The notes under the pieces were generated by a model. The model did no database searches, was not told the origin of the DNA, and saw only the letters and a program-made list of their open reading frames with translations. The position numbers and the translations under genes were made by a program. DNA of 64,000 nucleotides from Mangifera indica. Lineage: Eukaryota; Streptophyta; Magnoliopsida; Sapindales; Anacardiaceae. The stretch covers positions 5,828,001 through 5,892,000 of the forward strand of contig NC_058152.1 of the NCBI RefSeq assembly GCF_011075055.1. Direction: 5' to 3'. Every line of letters begins with the position of its first letter. Position 1 is the first letter of the stretch. Shown one piece after another: positions 37,803 to 49,429 of the stretch.

Positions 37803-40800
37803 CTAAATACTTATTGAGGGCCTTCCTTGGAATATGGTTGTAGCCACGCGCTTTCTTAACCTCCTAGAATGTGTCGATGTGAAATTAAATTGCTGATATT
37901 GGGCAAGGTATTCCATAAACATGAGTAAAAAAATGTCACAGTCTCCGCTTCCAACATCTTGTTTTGGCACATCACGAACACACCTGTATTATAATGTCGG
38001 TTGTTTATCTGGCGGTTGAATTCCCTTTGATGTATAGAAATTACTCGCCTTCATTAGGTGTGTCAATGTCCTAAATGGCATCAATAACTTCTTCACCCTC
38101 TCTAAGCTATTAGTATATTGGGCAGAGTTGTATATATACAACTTCCAATCATTGATATCCAATACGTCACATACCCAATGTTGGTTGTCGAAGTTGAGCG
38201 GAATGAATACCTGCCGACCAATAAAGAGAAATAAGTATCAATAATCAATTTTATCGTAAACAACTTACAGTTGTACACCACCTTGTCAACACTACTCCAT
38301 GGCCAAAAGAATTCAGTTGTTCGAAGGCGTGAGATGCCATTTATTTGATCTATAAAAAACGTGGGCCACTCCATATTTGCACCCAACTGTTTAAACTCAC
38401 TGTAACACTATGGGAGAAGTCCAACAAACTGGGTCAAAACAGTCGTTCAGTTACCATTTGGATAAGATTTACGGAGTATACCCATAAAAGCTTCGATATA
38501 TTGTGTACACAAATAAATCACATCATAAGTTGAATGTGATAACTAATATGAACAAATACAAAAGAAGGGTACATACCGTATTTTCCAACTATTGTCCCAG
38601 TGTTACAATTTGGGTCCACCATGGTTTGGTCATATAAGCGATCGTTCCAGATGGTCCTCTGAGGAAGACACATCGAGTATCTTTATCTAACATTTGATGG
38701 TACCATAATGTGAACTCTGAATAGGACTTAGCCAATCGCGGGTCTAGATGATGCCCTTTAGTTATGGGTTGTTTGTTCTTTTTTCCCTTATTTGGATCTG
38801 TGAATGGACTTACCAACTGTTTCCCTTTTCACAGTACACGTCCGAAAGCTAACACTTTTTTAGTTATTGTCGGCTTCTGAACAACTGTTGGTTGGTCCTA
38901 CATTTGTTGTTGGACATCATTGTCTGATGATTCGTCTAACTAGAAAAAGTTAACAAATTTATTTTTATCATTATTTTATAATTAAGCAATTGAAAATAAA
39001 AATTAAGTAATACAATTAATTGAAAATAAAAATTAAGTATGGTGGATAATAACTTGTACTGATTCTGATGCCTGAACATAAGATCCTCAAGTCCTATAAT
39101 TCGATTATTTAATGATGTCACTTTTTCTTGCATCTCCCCCTGAAGCATCAATGTTTGTTGTTGCTATTGGTCCCGCATCTCCCCCCGAAACATCGATGTT
39201 TGTTGTTGCCATTGGTTATGTAACTCCCCTCGAAACATCGATGTTTGTTGTTACCATTGGTCTTGTAACTTCCCCCGAAACATCGATGTTTGTTATTGCC
39301 ATAAGTCTTGTAACTCCCCCCGAAACGTCGATTGTTGTTGTTGTCATTGGTCCTGCATCTCTTCTCGAAACATTGATGTTTGTTATTGTCAATAGGATTG
39401 CATCTCCTCACGAAACGCTGATGACTGTGGCTCCCACTCCGGGCGTATCATTGTACCGTGCTGGTCCAATTGCTGTTGCATATGAGAGTTGATGCCTCTT
39501 CCATGTTCCATTAATATTTGTTAAAGACGGTCGTATAAAACACCACTGTACGATGTCCCATGGACCGAGTGTCTTACAGGCTCGATTATCTAGCGTTCTC
39601 GAGAATGAGAGACACGGGAAGTAGACCTCCGTGGTAGGGAAACATGTATATTAGGTGTGTCTCTATGTGACTCATGGGGGTATGCTGTGTGGGAGGATGA
39701 CACCTGTGGAGGGAATGTATATCTAATACGAGTCGTCCTAAGAACCACGGGTCTGACACCTCGTGATGAAGAAATTCATACGGAAGCAATAGAAGATGAT
39801 GAAGACCCTCTAGGGGTTGTCTGGAAGGTAACATGACGATTCGACTGGATGGCATCATGATCGTCTGAATGCATAGATGGTGCATGTTCTCCTATAACTC
39901 CAAAGCTTGAATATACCACTCAGAGTAACGCTCAATCTCAATCAGATATAATGCAGTTGTAATCTCCTCCTATAACATGAAAGAAATTTATAAAAATTAT
40001 TGAAATACAAAACGGAATAATAAAATATAAATGAGCAACATACCGGAAAAGCGTCCCAAAGTATCAATATGTTATCCCATGTAGGTAGTACAACTATTTT
40101 CCATTTTAGGATACGGGGACTCAATCATTTGCTTCCAAACGGATATAAGGCAATAAATTTTGAATCGTCTCATAAATCTAATACTACACAATGTACAACA
40201 TTTATGGTTAGTATTTACAATACGCAATATGAATGTAAACTTTATCTATTATATGATATTTACTTGAAAAGCAATCAGGTATCCCAAAATACTGTAACTG
40301 AGAAGTGGGAGCAGATTTGTGTACAGCGGGTAATGTTCAACACAATATTGATATTTGTTATTTATACCTTTTCGTATCGAGTTAACTATTTTATTCCATG
40401 TCAGTGTTTCCCATGGGTATCGACTAAATGTATCTAAATTGTTCGCTAAATGCAAAAAATGATCAGGTACTTTGGTTCTGTTGTCCGCCCCTAATAATCC
40501 TGTAAATGCGTAGTACAATATTGCAAACTTCACTGCATCATCATCATTGTCTCCCCAAACTTCATTGTCAAATGCTTGCTCGATCTCCCCATGAGACAAC
40601 AATCTATGAATGTTCGAGAAGTATTTCTCTCTCAATCGAGGCGTATCTGTGCAATCAACATAATTGGACACGTCCATGTCCTCCCCGAAAATCAAACCAG
40701 TCACGAGTACAAACTCAATAGGGCTGAATCGGAATTCAACACCATTTATTTTGAACCACATTTCTTTGTCTTGGTTCCTGCGGTTGATCATATGTAATAA

Positions 40801-40996
40801 CATTATTTGAATAAAAACGACACTGAATCGTGACTCCGTCAAATCTAGTAAATGTCCAAAACAAGTTGTCTGAAAATTGGCTCTTTGAGTAAACATTAGT
40901 TTATTCCTAATTATAGTCACAGTGTCCATTTTTGTCTGAAGCGACATGTGCACACGGAATCTGTATGCCCCCTCTTGATGGTTGATTGCGAATGCC
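37803..40996 (-). pseudogene. ULP-like gene carried by the MULE: DUF1985, Gln-rich repeats, C48 protease domain
   Basis: Minus strand, from high to low coordinate. A DUF1985 domain lies at 40953-40249 (TTCFGHLLDL, WFKINGVEFRFSPIEFVLVT, GLIFGED), probably in an exon opening after TTTTCAG at about 40997. An array of 15-residue Gln-rich repeats follows (39440-39128), then a middle segment (38816-38589) and the protease end. The last shows a C48/ULP1-type core: FIPLNFDNQHWVCDVLDIND with His at 38180-38178, Gln at 37961-37959 (VPKQDVGSGDC) and Cys at 37940-37938, ending at TAG 37805-37803. ULP1 proteins process or remove SUMO; for these transposon-borne relatives the substrate is unknown. An in-frame TAA at 37991-37989, just before the Gln/Cys part, and a TAG within the repeat array suggest a decayed gene. 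Splice sites are uncertain. Confidence 0.82.
39128..39440 (-). repeat. 45-bp tandem repeat coding a 15-residue Gln-rich unit (7 copies)
   Basis: GAAA/GAAG landmarks fall exactly 45 bp apart at 39142, 39187, 39232, 39277, 39322, 39367 and 39412. On the minus strand each unit reads QQQTSMFRGEMRDQW or close to it. A helical or coiled-coil linker is a reasonable guess. Frames on the plus strand (39112-39492) are its shadow. Confidence 0.9.
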
Positions 40997-40999
40997 TGA

Positions 41000-42360
41000 A
41001 AATATATATTAATTCCTTAAATTACATTAATGAAAGAAATTGAATTATTATTAGTAAATTAAACATAGCATGTATGCAAAACAATGTAAACTGTACAAAC
41101 ATGTCTTAAAAATTCCAAAAGCAATAACTCACGAGATTCATGTATTAGAATTTATACCGCTTTAACATAACACAATTTCTTCTTCATATCACTATAATAA
41201 TCAGTCATGCACATACTATATAGATAGAAATATATAACCAAAATAATAATAATAATTAAAAAATGGGCTAAAATGTTTTACACAGGAAAAAGAGGGAAGA
41301 ATATTTTAGTTAATTTTCTGTAAAACAACAAATTTATCAATTTTGTTATCAATTTAATTTTTTATCTGTTTTAATTTTTTATATCTTTCTTCTACATTTT
41401 AAAAAAATTTTAAATTTCACGCTGAACTAAATTAGTCATAATTAAATATATGTATCCTTAAAAAACGCACGTTGAATGAACTTACATTTCATACAAATAA
41501 AGTCAATCAAGAAATAATTTACATTCTCAATACAGAGAGAAAGAATAATTGAATTCTGAAAGAAAAATAAAAGCTAACTAAATGCAACATTCGAACCCTT
41601 CCAATCTACTTGACTTCATTTTCCTCAAGCATAGACAAAATTATAAAATTGTTTTCTTAGCTTAGACCATTAACTAATTTACTTATGCAACGAAACGAAA
41701 TCGAAATTCATAAAATTCCACTCAAAAAGGAGAAAAAAAAAACCATTAATAAATAAATAACTAAATGCACCAAACCCACAAAAATTGTTGTCAATGAAAA
41801 ATGAAAAAGGACAAAATTGCTAAATTATGCTAAACTACATAATCTAACCCACAAAAATCTTTGATCATATTAATCCAATCCAAAAAAAAAACCTTTGAAA
41901 ATATATATTATTAAATTTGATATAATGAAACCTAATCTGTCTTTCTGTCATTACGTTGATAGTATCGATGTTCGATGAAGCTCTTTGTTAGATTTTCTTC
42001 TGAATGAGAAAATAACCCGAAACAAGCAACTAAACACTTTTATGGGAAATATGGAAGCAAGCAACTAAAAACTTTAGTGGGAAAAAAATGAAAACACTTG
42101 CACATACATATTTCCAGTCAAGCAAAACGTTCCAGTGAATTATTGAGACATGGCAGTCAGTGAATTATTAAAGTAAATGCACTATTCATGTCAGTGAATT
42201 ATTCATATATATTCTTTAGAATACTCCACATTCATGCATTCCTTAATAAAATTACATACTATTCATGCCAATAATTCAACTTTATGTCAAGATTCATTAT
42301 TTCATCTGGAAAAACCTTTTTAAAAAACTCTGCATAATAGTAAAGATTCAGAAGAATAAT
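41000..42360. other. Upstream region of the ULP-like gene inside the MULE
   Basis: AT-rich, no long frame. A first exon or promoter on the minus strand is expected here, but none can be fixed. TTCATGTC/GTGAATTATT repeats occur around 42130-42250. Confidence 0.4.
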
Positions 42361-42406
42361 TAAAGGGTGGGAAAATGGGCTGGCGACCTGCAATATAAAA
42401 TAAAAA

Positions 42407-42503
42407 AAGGGTTGGCGTCAACGCCGACCCTTTCCTACACCAAGTGTTTTAGTCTATACAAGGGTGGGCCCACCCTAAATTAATGCTAACAAGCCAACCC
42501 TTT
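42407..42503. repeat. GGTTGGCG palindrome cluster, right side of MULE (1)
   Basis: A 26-bp palindrome with one mismatched pair at 42407-42432 (arms AAGGGTTGGCG and CGCCGACCCTT), then a half-site AGCCAACCCTTT at 42492-42503. A further related half-site GGCTGGCGACC lies just upstream at 42378. Confidence 0.85.
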
Positions 42504-42663
42504 TTTTATACCAATTTTCTTTTAGTTTATACAAAGGTGAGCCCACCCTAAATCCTTGCTAAATTTTATTGCAGAAGCATGAGGGAATATTGCAGAAGAA
42601 TCTTGTAGAGAATAAATTAACTTGCAGGGATGCATTTTAGCAATAGTATTCACGTGAATCTTG

Positions 42664-42666
<3 letters not shown>

Positions 42667-42756
<90 letters not shown>
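42667..42756. repeat. (AT)45 microsatellite inside the MULE
   Basis: Ninety bases of perfect AT repeat. Confidence 0.97.
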
Positions 42757-42759
<3 letters not shown>

Positions 42760-43349
42760 ATCTATCTTAAACATACCACAAAAGAAAAAGAGATCTATTC
42801 TTTGCACGAGAAAAAAATTCATTGAGCAATCGGCAGACGAAACTTGTTGGATTTGTAGAGACAAAATAATGGCAGGACAACAGGTAAGGTTTTCTATAAA
42901 AACCTTAGCATAAATGTATGTGTATTGTATTGTACCAAAATTATATCAATTTGGATTCATTCTAAATCACTTCAATTAATTCTATCGGAATTCAATTAAG
43001 CAAATCAACATATTGTAAAATATTGCAATTTTCGTAATATTGTTGATTAGCCAATTGGTTAAATTTTAAAATAGAAAAAACTGTTAGAAAACTAATTTTG
43101 GCTAGAAAGATTTAGAAAAAATAAGGGGTTGGCGACACCTTATTATTGAATTTTGGCTTAATAAATAAATTATTTATATTTTAAAAATACATTTTTTATT
43201 TTGGCTTAATTTATTTATATTTAAATAAAAATATATATTTTGATTAAAGTAAATATTTATATTGTTATGCATGTATTAATTATTGTTCTCTATTTGGTGG
43301 TCATATATAAGGTGAACATGTTGACTAAGGACTACTATCTAAACTATAA

Positions 43350-43850
43350 GATGAATCCAGTGCACAACCTTTTCACTCATCTTGGTGTCATGCATGAGAG
43401 ATATTATGATTTAAAAGACAAAGACATAAAATTAATTGAAAATGAGAAGATATCTAGATTATTAAGGTCATTACCAGATTATTGGACTTCAATAATTTCT
43501 GATCTTGTCTGAGATAAGAAATTCAAGAATTATTGATAATGTGTGGATGAATTACAGCTCGTTGAAGAACGCAAAATTGTAATGAATATAAGAAAGTCAA
43601 CATCTCTCTCTATTTTCCCAAATCAACGAACTGCGAGGCAGGTAGACTATTACAAGTATTATAATAACTTTATCTTTGATAAAGTTACTCCTAATATTGT
43701 TAGAGATAGAGAAAATGTTTTTTCTCAATCTGATTGGTGGAGATCGAATCCTTATAAATATGAAGAGTGTTTGATTATCATGATGCCCTGTTTTAGATCG
43801 TACAAATTTCAAGTCAAAGATGGTTTGGAAGTTGATCATAGTAATTGAAT
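43350..43850 (+). pseudogene. Possible copia gag-like fragment inside the MULE
   Basis: Two adjoining frames. The first (to 43512) ends in a block resembling the UBN2-type gag domain of copia elements (HERYYDLKDKD, then ENEKISRLLRSLPDYW and SIISDL), and the second starts DELQLVEERK. A stop separates them. The later part (43620-43848) is not recognised. If correct it is a retroelement scrap picked up by, or inserted in, the MULE. Confidence 0.4.
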
Positions 43851-44074
43851 TTCATATCTAAATTATGAAAATGTTGAACTCCATGTTGATATAATATAAT
43901 ATATTTTATGGTTATTTGTGAGAATTCTAAGACTGGTGAAAATATAATATAATATATTTTATGTCCAAAAAATTATTAATAATAGTAAAAATATATTATA
44001 TAATTATAATATATTATATATAATATAAAATATAATTATAATTATATAATTATATAATATATAATGGTATTAAT

Positions 44075-44099
44075 AAGGGTTGGCGTAACGCCAACCCTT
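44075..44099. repeat. GGTTGGCG palindrome, right end of MULE (2)
   Basis: A perfect 25-bp palindrome around a central A, with arms AAGGGTTGGCGT and ACGCCAACCCTT, sits about 90 bp inside the right TIR, inside a long A/T-only tract. A half-site GGGGTTGGCGACACC occurs at about 43125. Confidence 0.9.
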
Positions 44100-44189
44100 T
44101 ATAATAATATATATAATATATAATATTATTATAGTAATATATTATAATATTATAATATAATTATATAATTATAATATATTATGGTTTCT

Positions 44190-44566
44190 TCCAGGGTATA
44201 AGTGGATGTGGTTGAGTTTTTGTAGGTTGCTCTTTTTTTTTAAATCTTTACTTTAAAGAATTCTTAATCTGAAGAATTCAGTTTTTTCCTTCCTTCTTTT
44301 GTTTTTTAAGATGAGGAAGAAGAGAGAGAATCTTTTTGCATGATTCCTTTATCACATTAAAAGAAAAGGAAGAAGAGAGAAAAAAGTTGCAGAGAAGAAG
44401 AGAGAAAAAAGTTGCCAAGAAGAAGAGAGAGAATCTCTGCATGAAAGATTAAAAAGGGGTATTTTAAAAAAGTTGATTACTGTTATGATATATTTGTTTA
44501 AGCTTTAGGATATGTGACATTTTTGTATACACGGATTAAAATAGTGGTAAAAATTTCAATTTCCCT
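44190..44566 (-). repeat. Right TIR of the MULE
   Basis: Reverse complement of the left TIR with indels; it carries one extra copy of an AGAAGAGAGAAAAAAGTTGC-type word near 44365-44415. Confidence 0.9.
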
Positions 44567-44947
44567 ATTTATTATGTGCCTAGTAACTATGTCATGTATT
44601 ATGATATTCAATTAATTATTAGTGTATTATGTTTCTGCTCAATCTAATAGCCCTTGAAGAAAAAGATTAGATATAACTGACAAACAAAAAGAAAAATTAA
44701 AAATTTTAAAATGCACATCATACACTAAATAGTCATCATGTTTATTTAATTTTGAATTTCCAATGTGTATTGTGCTTATTTATAATTTGTAAATTTTGTT
44801 AATAGTATATATATTATATTGAATATAAAATTATATTGGCACATTTTTGTTAATGCTCTCTTGTATCAATGTCTAAGAAAATTTTAATAACTTAAAAAAA
44901 TGGAGTATTTTTTCATATTTCAATAAAAATTTAAAAGGTAAGTAATG

Positions 44948-45735
44948 TAAAAAGTTGGTGAAGAAAATGTTCGAAAAATAATATGCATGTAACATATTAA
45001 CACGAATCAATGCTAGAAAAAAATATAGAGAATGTTTAGTGATTTTTACCTATTCTAAACTTGCATATTTGATGATGGATGATTTTCACATTAGTCAAGC
45101 CTTCAAAGTAGTCCACCCACCAAGCAAGAAGGAACCTTGGCCTTATGTAGAGAGGAGGAGAGATTTCTTTCAGTGAGAGAAGGGTTTTAGTTCAAGTGAA
45201 CATCTCAAGCTTAAAATGAACTAAAATATATATATAGCCATTGAAAATTCTCAATTTAAACAATGGTCATTCATTTATATTATATATATATACATTAGCC
45301 ACCCTAGTTTTATCTCATAAACACCTTAACTCTTAAAATGTTATTTTATGCTTATATAACACTTTATATAATGTAATCTCTATTAACCCTCGAAAGGTGC
45401 TAGCCCATCTTGGATAATTAATCCTATCTATTAAATGTTTGGTTTATTGATTTGATCTTTTAGTTTCATCGTGGTATAGTCATGGGACATTTTCGAATGA
45501 TTTGAAAACTATGATCAGATACTTAATGACTATGGTAAACATCTACTAATGTCCCATAGCCCCTAAACTATGATGAAATAACACTTCATTGAACCTAATT
45601 TTTGATTGTACGTCATATGTAGGTAAGATCCTTTTGTTGTCTAATTTTGATCGAGTTCGAGCTCATGATTCATCAAAACCCTAATTTTGATACGCTACAA
45701 ATCGTCAATCGATCTATTTGGAACACTGGTAGTGT
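44948..45735 (-). mobile_element. Copia solo LTR, unit B
   Basis: Same LTR as at 24748-25515, with an extra ATATATATAGCC block near 45228 also present in unit C. No coding region attached. Confidence 0.65.
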
Positions 45736-48700
45736 CGTCGTCTATACCCAAATTAAAATTCTAAATTCTTATAACAAAAATGTTGTAAAGAAAAGTACAG
45801 ATCGTTCCCTTGAAAAGTTCCAATTAGTTGGTAGTTACTTATCACACAAAACAATGAAACTGGGGGCGTTTTTGAATTGAATACAAATTGTAATTGAAAG
45901 CAGTAAATGAAATTCATTATAAATAATCTAAAATAAGTAATCAATTTGACAAATCTAAGAGTATCAAATTAATTATTTAAATATTCGTTGTAGTATTAAT
46001 TACCTGTCTTTCCTTAAGATTATTTTATCAAAAACATGTATTTCAGTTAACCCTTATTGATTAATAATTAGGATATGATCTCGAATTTAGCCACTGTAAG
46101 CCATCCTCTCCAACGAATAATGAAATAAAATCAAATAATATATTCACCTCCTAAATTCCTCTAGTCTCTCCTTTTTTATATCCCTTATCTATCAAAAAGT
46201 GTTCCCCTTTTTCAGCTAACAATCACCTACTTTCTAGGAAAATGTTCAAAGCTCCTTAAGTGCAAAAGACACATAATTTTATTAGATTGAATTAAATTTT
46301 CACGCAACATAAGGGAATTAGAAATCAACATAATGACAATTAACAATGTTATCAAATTTCCCTACACTTATCTTTTGCTTATCCTCGAGCAAACCACAAT
46401 TATCATTTAAAATAAAACAAAAAGGCTCCATCAATTCATTTCTCATGATACCAAAAAAAAAACATATGTGTATACCTTAAGATTTAAACCAACCAAGACT
46501 CAAACAACAACACACATCATAATCAAACTTCATAAGGAGATGCACACAAAGACAAATCAAGACAATTGTATTCTAAAGCACGTATGAAGTTTTTGGTGAA
46601 TCTCTTCATGATTATCAATCATACCACTCATATGTTTAATGGTTCGGTGTTTCGCTCAAGTTCTTCCAGTGCAAACATTCTACCATGGGCTTGCTTGTAC
46701 ACCAAATCTCTACCACTTAGATTATATACATGCATAAATTAGAAGGACTTTATTTTAGGTTATAATAGGGTTTCGGGTGAATGTGAGAATTAATAGATAC
46801 GAAATGTTAGAACCATGAGCATTAACAAAGCATTTAAACACATAGAGGGAACAAAAATCTAAAATTGAAACCATTACATTCACTACATTTCTCTTGTAAT
46901 TCCTTGCTACTATAAACTTCTTTTTTTTTTTTTTTTAAATAATTAAGAAGATTTTGAGAGTAAAGATAACAATATAAGGTAGTAGCAATAACAAATCTTC
47001 ATGTTGACTTCTTTTCGTAATCTCATCCTAATGCATTTAAGTCCCCTATTCCTCCACACTTAAAGTTTCAAGGTAGCATATTCATCAAGTAACAAAATTC
47101 AGTTTAAATGCCCCATTAACATTCATGGTTAAGTGAGGATATTTGCTTGAAGACTTGGGTTTGTAATATGATTTTAGCTCAATGACCCAAGGGCTTTGTA
47201 AGACTCAAGGGTCTAACTAGGGAAATTGAAATAGGTTGGCTTTTTAAGCTAAAGGGTTTAAACAATAAGGCCTTTATCATTTTCATGCATGCATATATTG
47301 ATGTGGTCTCGAAATAGTTCAAAACAAGTTCTAGAGATGTATTCACATAAAAGAATACCACTCATCAAAGAAAACACAGATTGATATGTATGTTTCAATT
47401 TTTTTTTTTTTTTTTGCAGCTCAAAACTTATGAGTTAAATCAACTCATCTCAACTTCAAACAAAGCTCTATCACTTAATTATCAAAATTTGTTTAAGTGC
47501 ATACTCCTAGTTAATCTAACAAATTAATGTGCATTACTTTTATACTTAATTAGCTAAATCCCACAGCATGCACACAATTTAATTCATTTAAAATGAAATT
47601 AATGGAATTATTTGGTTGACTAAACCAGGGGAAAGTACACTAGCTACCATATCAATGAAGAACACAAACACAAACCAAAATTTAATAAAAAAAGAACAAC
47701 AACACAAACAAAACAAGACGAAAAATAAGGCGTAACCAAAAGAAAAGCAAAATAAAGAAGAACAAAAGAACAAGTAAACTATCCCTAATACTGAAACCAA
47801 ACATTGCCCACAATGTTTAAACACAACACACAATAAATAAAACTGAAATATAAAACAAAAGGGAAAGAAGACTTCTTTAAATCTATGGGGAAAAAAACAA
47901 CAGTCAGTATTATGGAGAAGGAGGATAACGTGGCGTGACCTTTAAGAATCGAAAAACACCATTAGATTGTGCTCTATGCGGTCTACTTTTTATTCAAATT
48001 TATGTAGTAGTGCATCAAGGTTGCTGAATGAAGGAGCATAGGATGATGATGGAATATTCGCTGGTGGACGGGTGATGGTTGTAACAACTTCTGCTGCTAT
48101 TTTATGACACCTACCAGGCCAAGAAGAAGGCCTAGTTGTTGGTCCGAGCTACACAAAGCTGAAACTAACATCTGATTATTTTGTCACAAGTCTCATCTTG
48201 CCTAAATAAGTCATATCTAATAGTTCCATCTCATAAGCGATATGAATGTTATGGTTAGAAATATCTAATAAACCTAAATTGACTACTAATTGAGTGATAT
48301 AAAAACCAAAGATCAAAGGCTTATTTTTCTTTTGGACCACCAATTGGAATTTAGTGATGATGATTGAGGTGTCAAGCAGGAAGGAGATGATAAATACTAT
48401 AGATTCCGATTGACAGAAGATGTTGTCGGTCTGGGAGATGGCTGGCATGTAGGGGGTTTCTAGCACATGGATCTTATTTGCCTTTTAGGTTATAATTTGG
48501 GTTTGCCATGGCGATTTTGGAAGAGGACAAGAGCAACAAGGGCTTGAGTGGAAGAAAAGGTGGCGTATAGGTTTTTGGTAAATATGGTTTCTAGAAACAC
48601 AACAATAATATACTTACACTTAAGCATATATACCCCTTATATTTAAAAAAACCTAACATAGCAAGAGTTGAACATTTATAGAAACATAAAACCCAACCCT

Positions 48701-49425
48701 AAAACACTAAAATGACAAACTGTTCCCTTGTGAACAGAAAGTCAACTGATACTTAGGCAGAACAAGGAAGATGACTCAACAGTAAAATAAAACCGATATT
48801 AAAAAAAAATTAAAATGAACCTGATCTAAAATAACAAAAACAATTGCCAAATAAACATAAAAAATCTAAAAACTGAAATTTAAAATCGAAATTGAACACG
48901 TAAAACTGAAATTTAAAAACAATTGCTTATGAAAATTAAAACTAAGAGATTAAATAAGTGAGATCGAAAGCTTGGGTTGCCTTCCAAGTAGTGCCTTTGT
49001 TTACTGTTGTTGGCTTGATGTAATGCTTCCGTCTATTGATCAATGTAGACGAGATCTCTCAACTCTAATTCTTCTACATGTTTAACTTGTCATCCTTCAT
49101 AAAAAGGTTTGAGTTGTGGCTATTGACCTTGAACACCTTCAAGGTTGCTGAGCTCTAAATTTCTATTGCCCATGAGGAAAAATGTTAGTAACAACAAAAG
49201 GTCCAATCCAACGAGATCGCAATTTACTTGGAAACAACCTAAATTTTGAATGATAAAAGAGAACTTTTTGACCAATTGATAATTTTTTTCTAGAAATCAT
49301 TTTGTCATAAAATGCTTTTGTTTTCTCTTTATAAATTCTAGAACTCTTATATGCATTATTGTGAATTTCTTTTAATTCTTGCAACTGTAATCTCCTATAT
49401 CCACCGCTCTCATCTAAGTTCATAT
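45736..49425 (-). pseudogene. Athila-type Ty3/gypsy remnant spanning units B and C
   Basis: Best-preserved integrase end is at 49163-49423 (RLQLQELKEIHNNAYKSS, then GQKVLFYHSKFRLFPSKL and RWIGPFVVTNIFPHG). A TTGGAAGGCAACCCAAG-type box follows near 48973, then a decayed frame (48176-48466) and the TTTGCTCGAGGATAAGCAAA box at 46372-46393. Orientation and order match the copy at 25516-29235. Confidence 0.68.
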
Positions 49426-49429
49426 TACA

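Larger units (their letters stand above)
32593..44566. mobile_element. 12-kb Mutator-like element (ULP-carrying, Kaonashi-type MULE)
   Basis: Ends are AGGGAAATTG and CAATTTCCCT. The left about 355 bp and right about 375 bp are clear inverted repeats. The uninterrupted site is visible in units A (24350) and C (52722) as CCACATATTTATTATGTG. Flanks show the duplication TATTTATTA on the right and CATTTATTA (a 2-bp shorter context) on the left, consistent with a 9-bp MULE target duplication. Inside: a MURA-type transposase remnant (+), a ULP/DUF1985 gene (-), subterminal AT-rich stretches and GGTTGGCG palindromes. MULEs carrying ULP-like genes in this arrangement are known from Arabidopsis and melon. 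Confidence 0.93.
27896..48085. repeat. Tandem segmental unit B (8.2 kb plus 12-kb MULE insert)
   Basis: Homologous to units A and C in the same order and orientation. Subtracting the MULE (32593-44566) leaves about 8.2 kb. B and C share details that A lacks, such as the sequence just upstream of the TATA box and the full first exon of FLS, so B and C look like the more recent duplication pair. Confidence 0.9.

Noticed and set aside
39112..39492. Plus-strand 126-aa repeat protein (ETSMFVV units).
   Set aside because: It is the antisense of the Gln-rich repeat of the ULP-like gene; minus-strand reading gives the family-consistent sequence.
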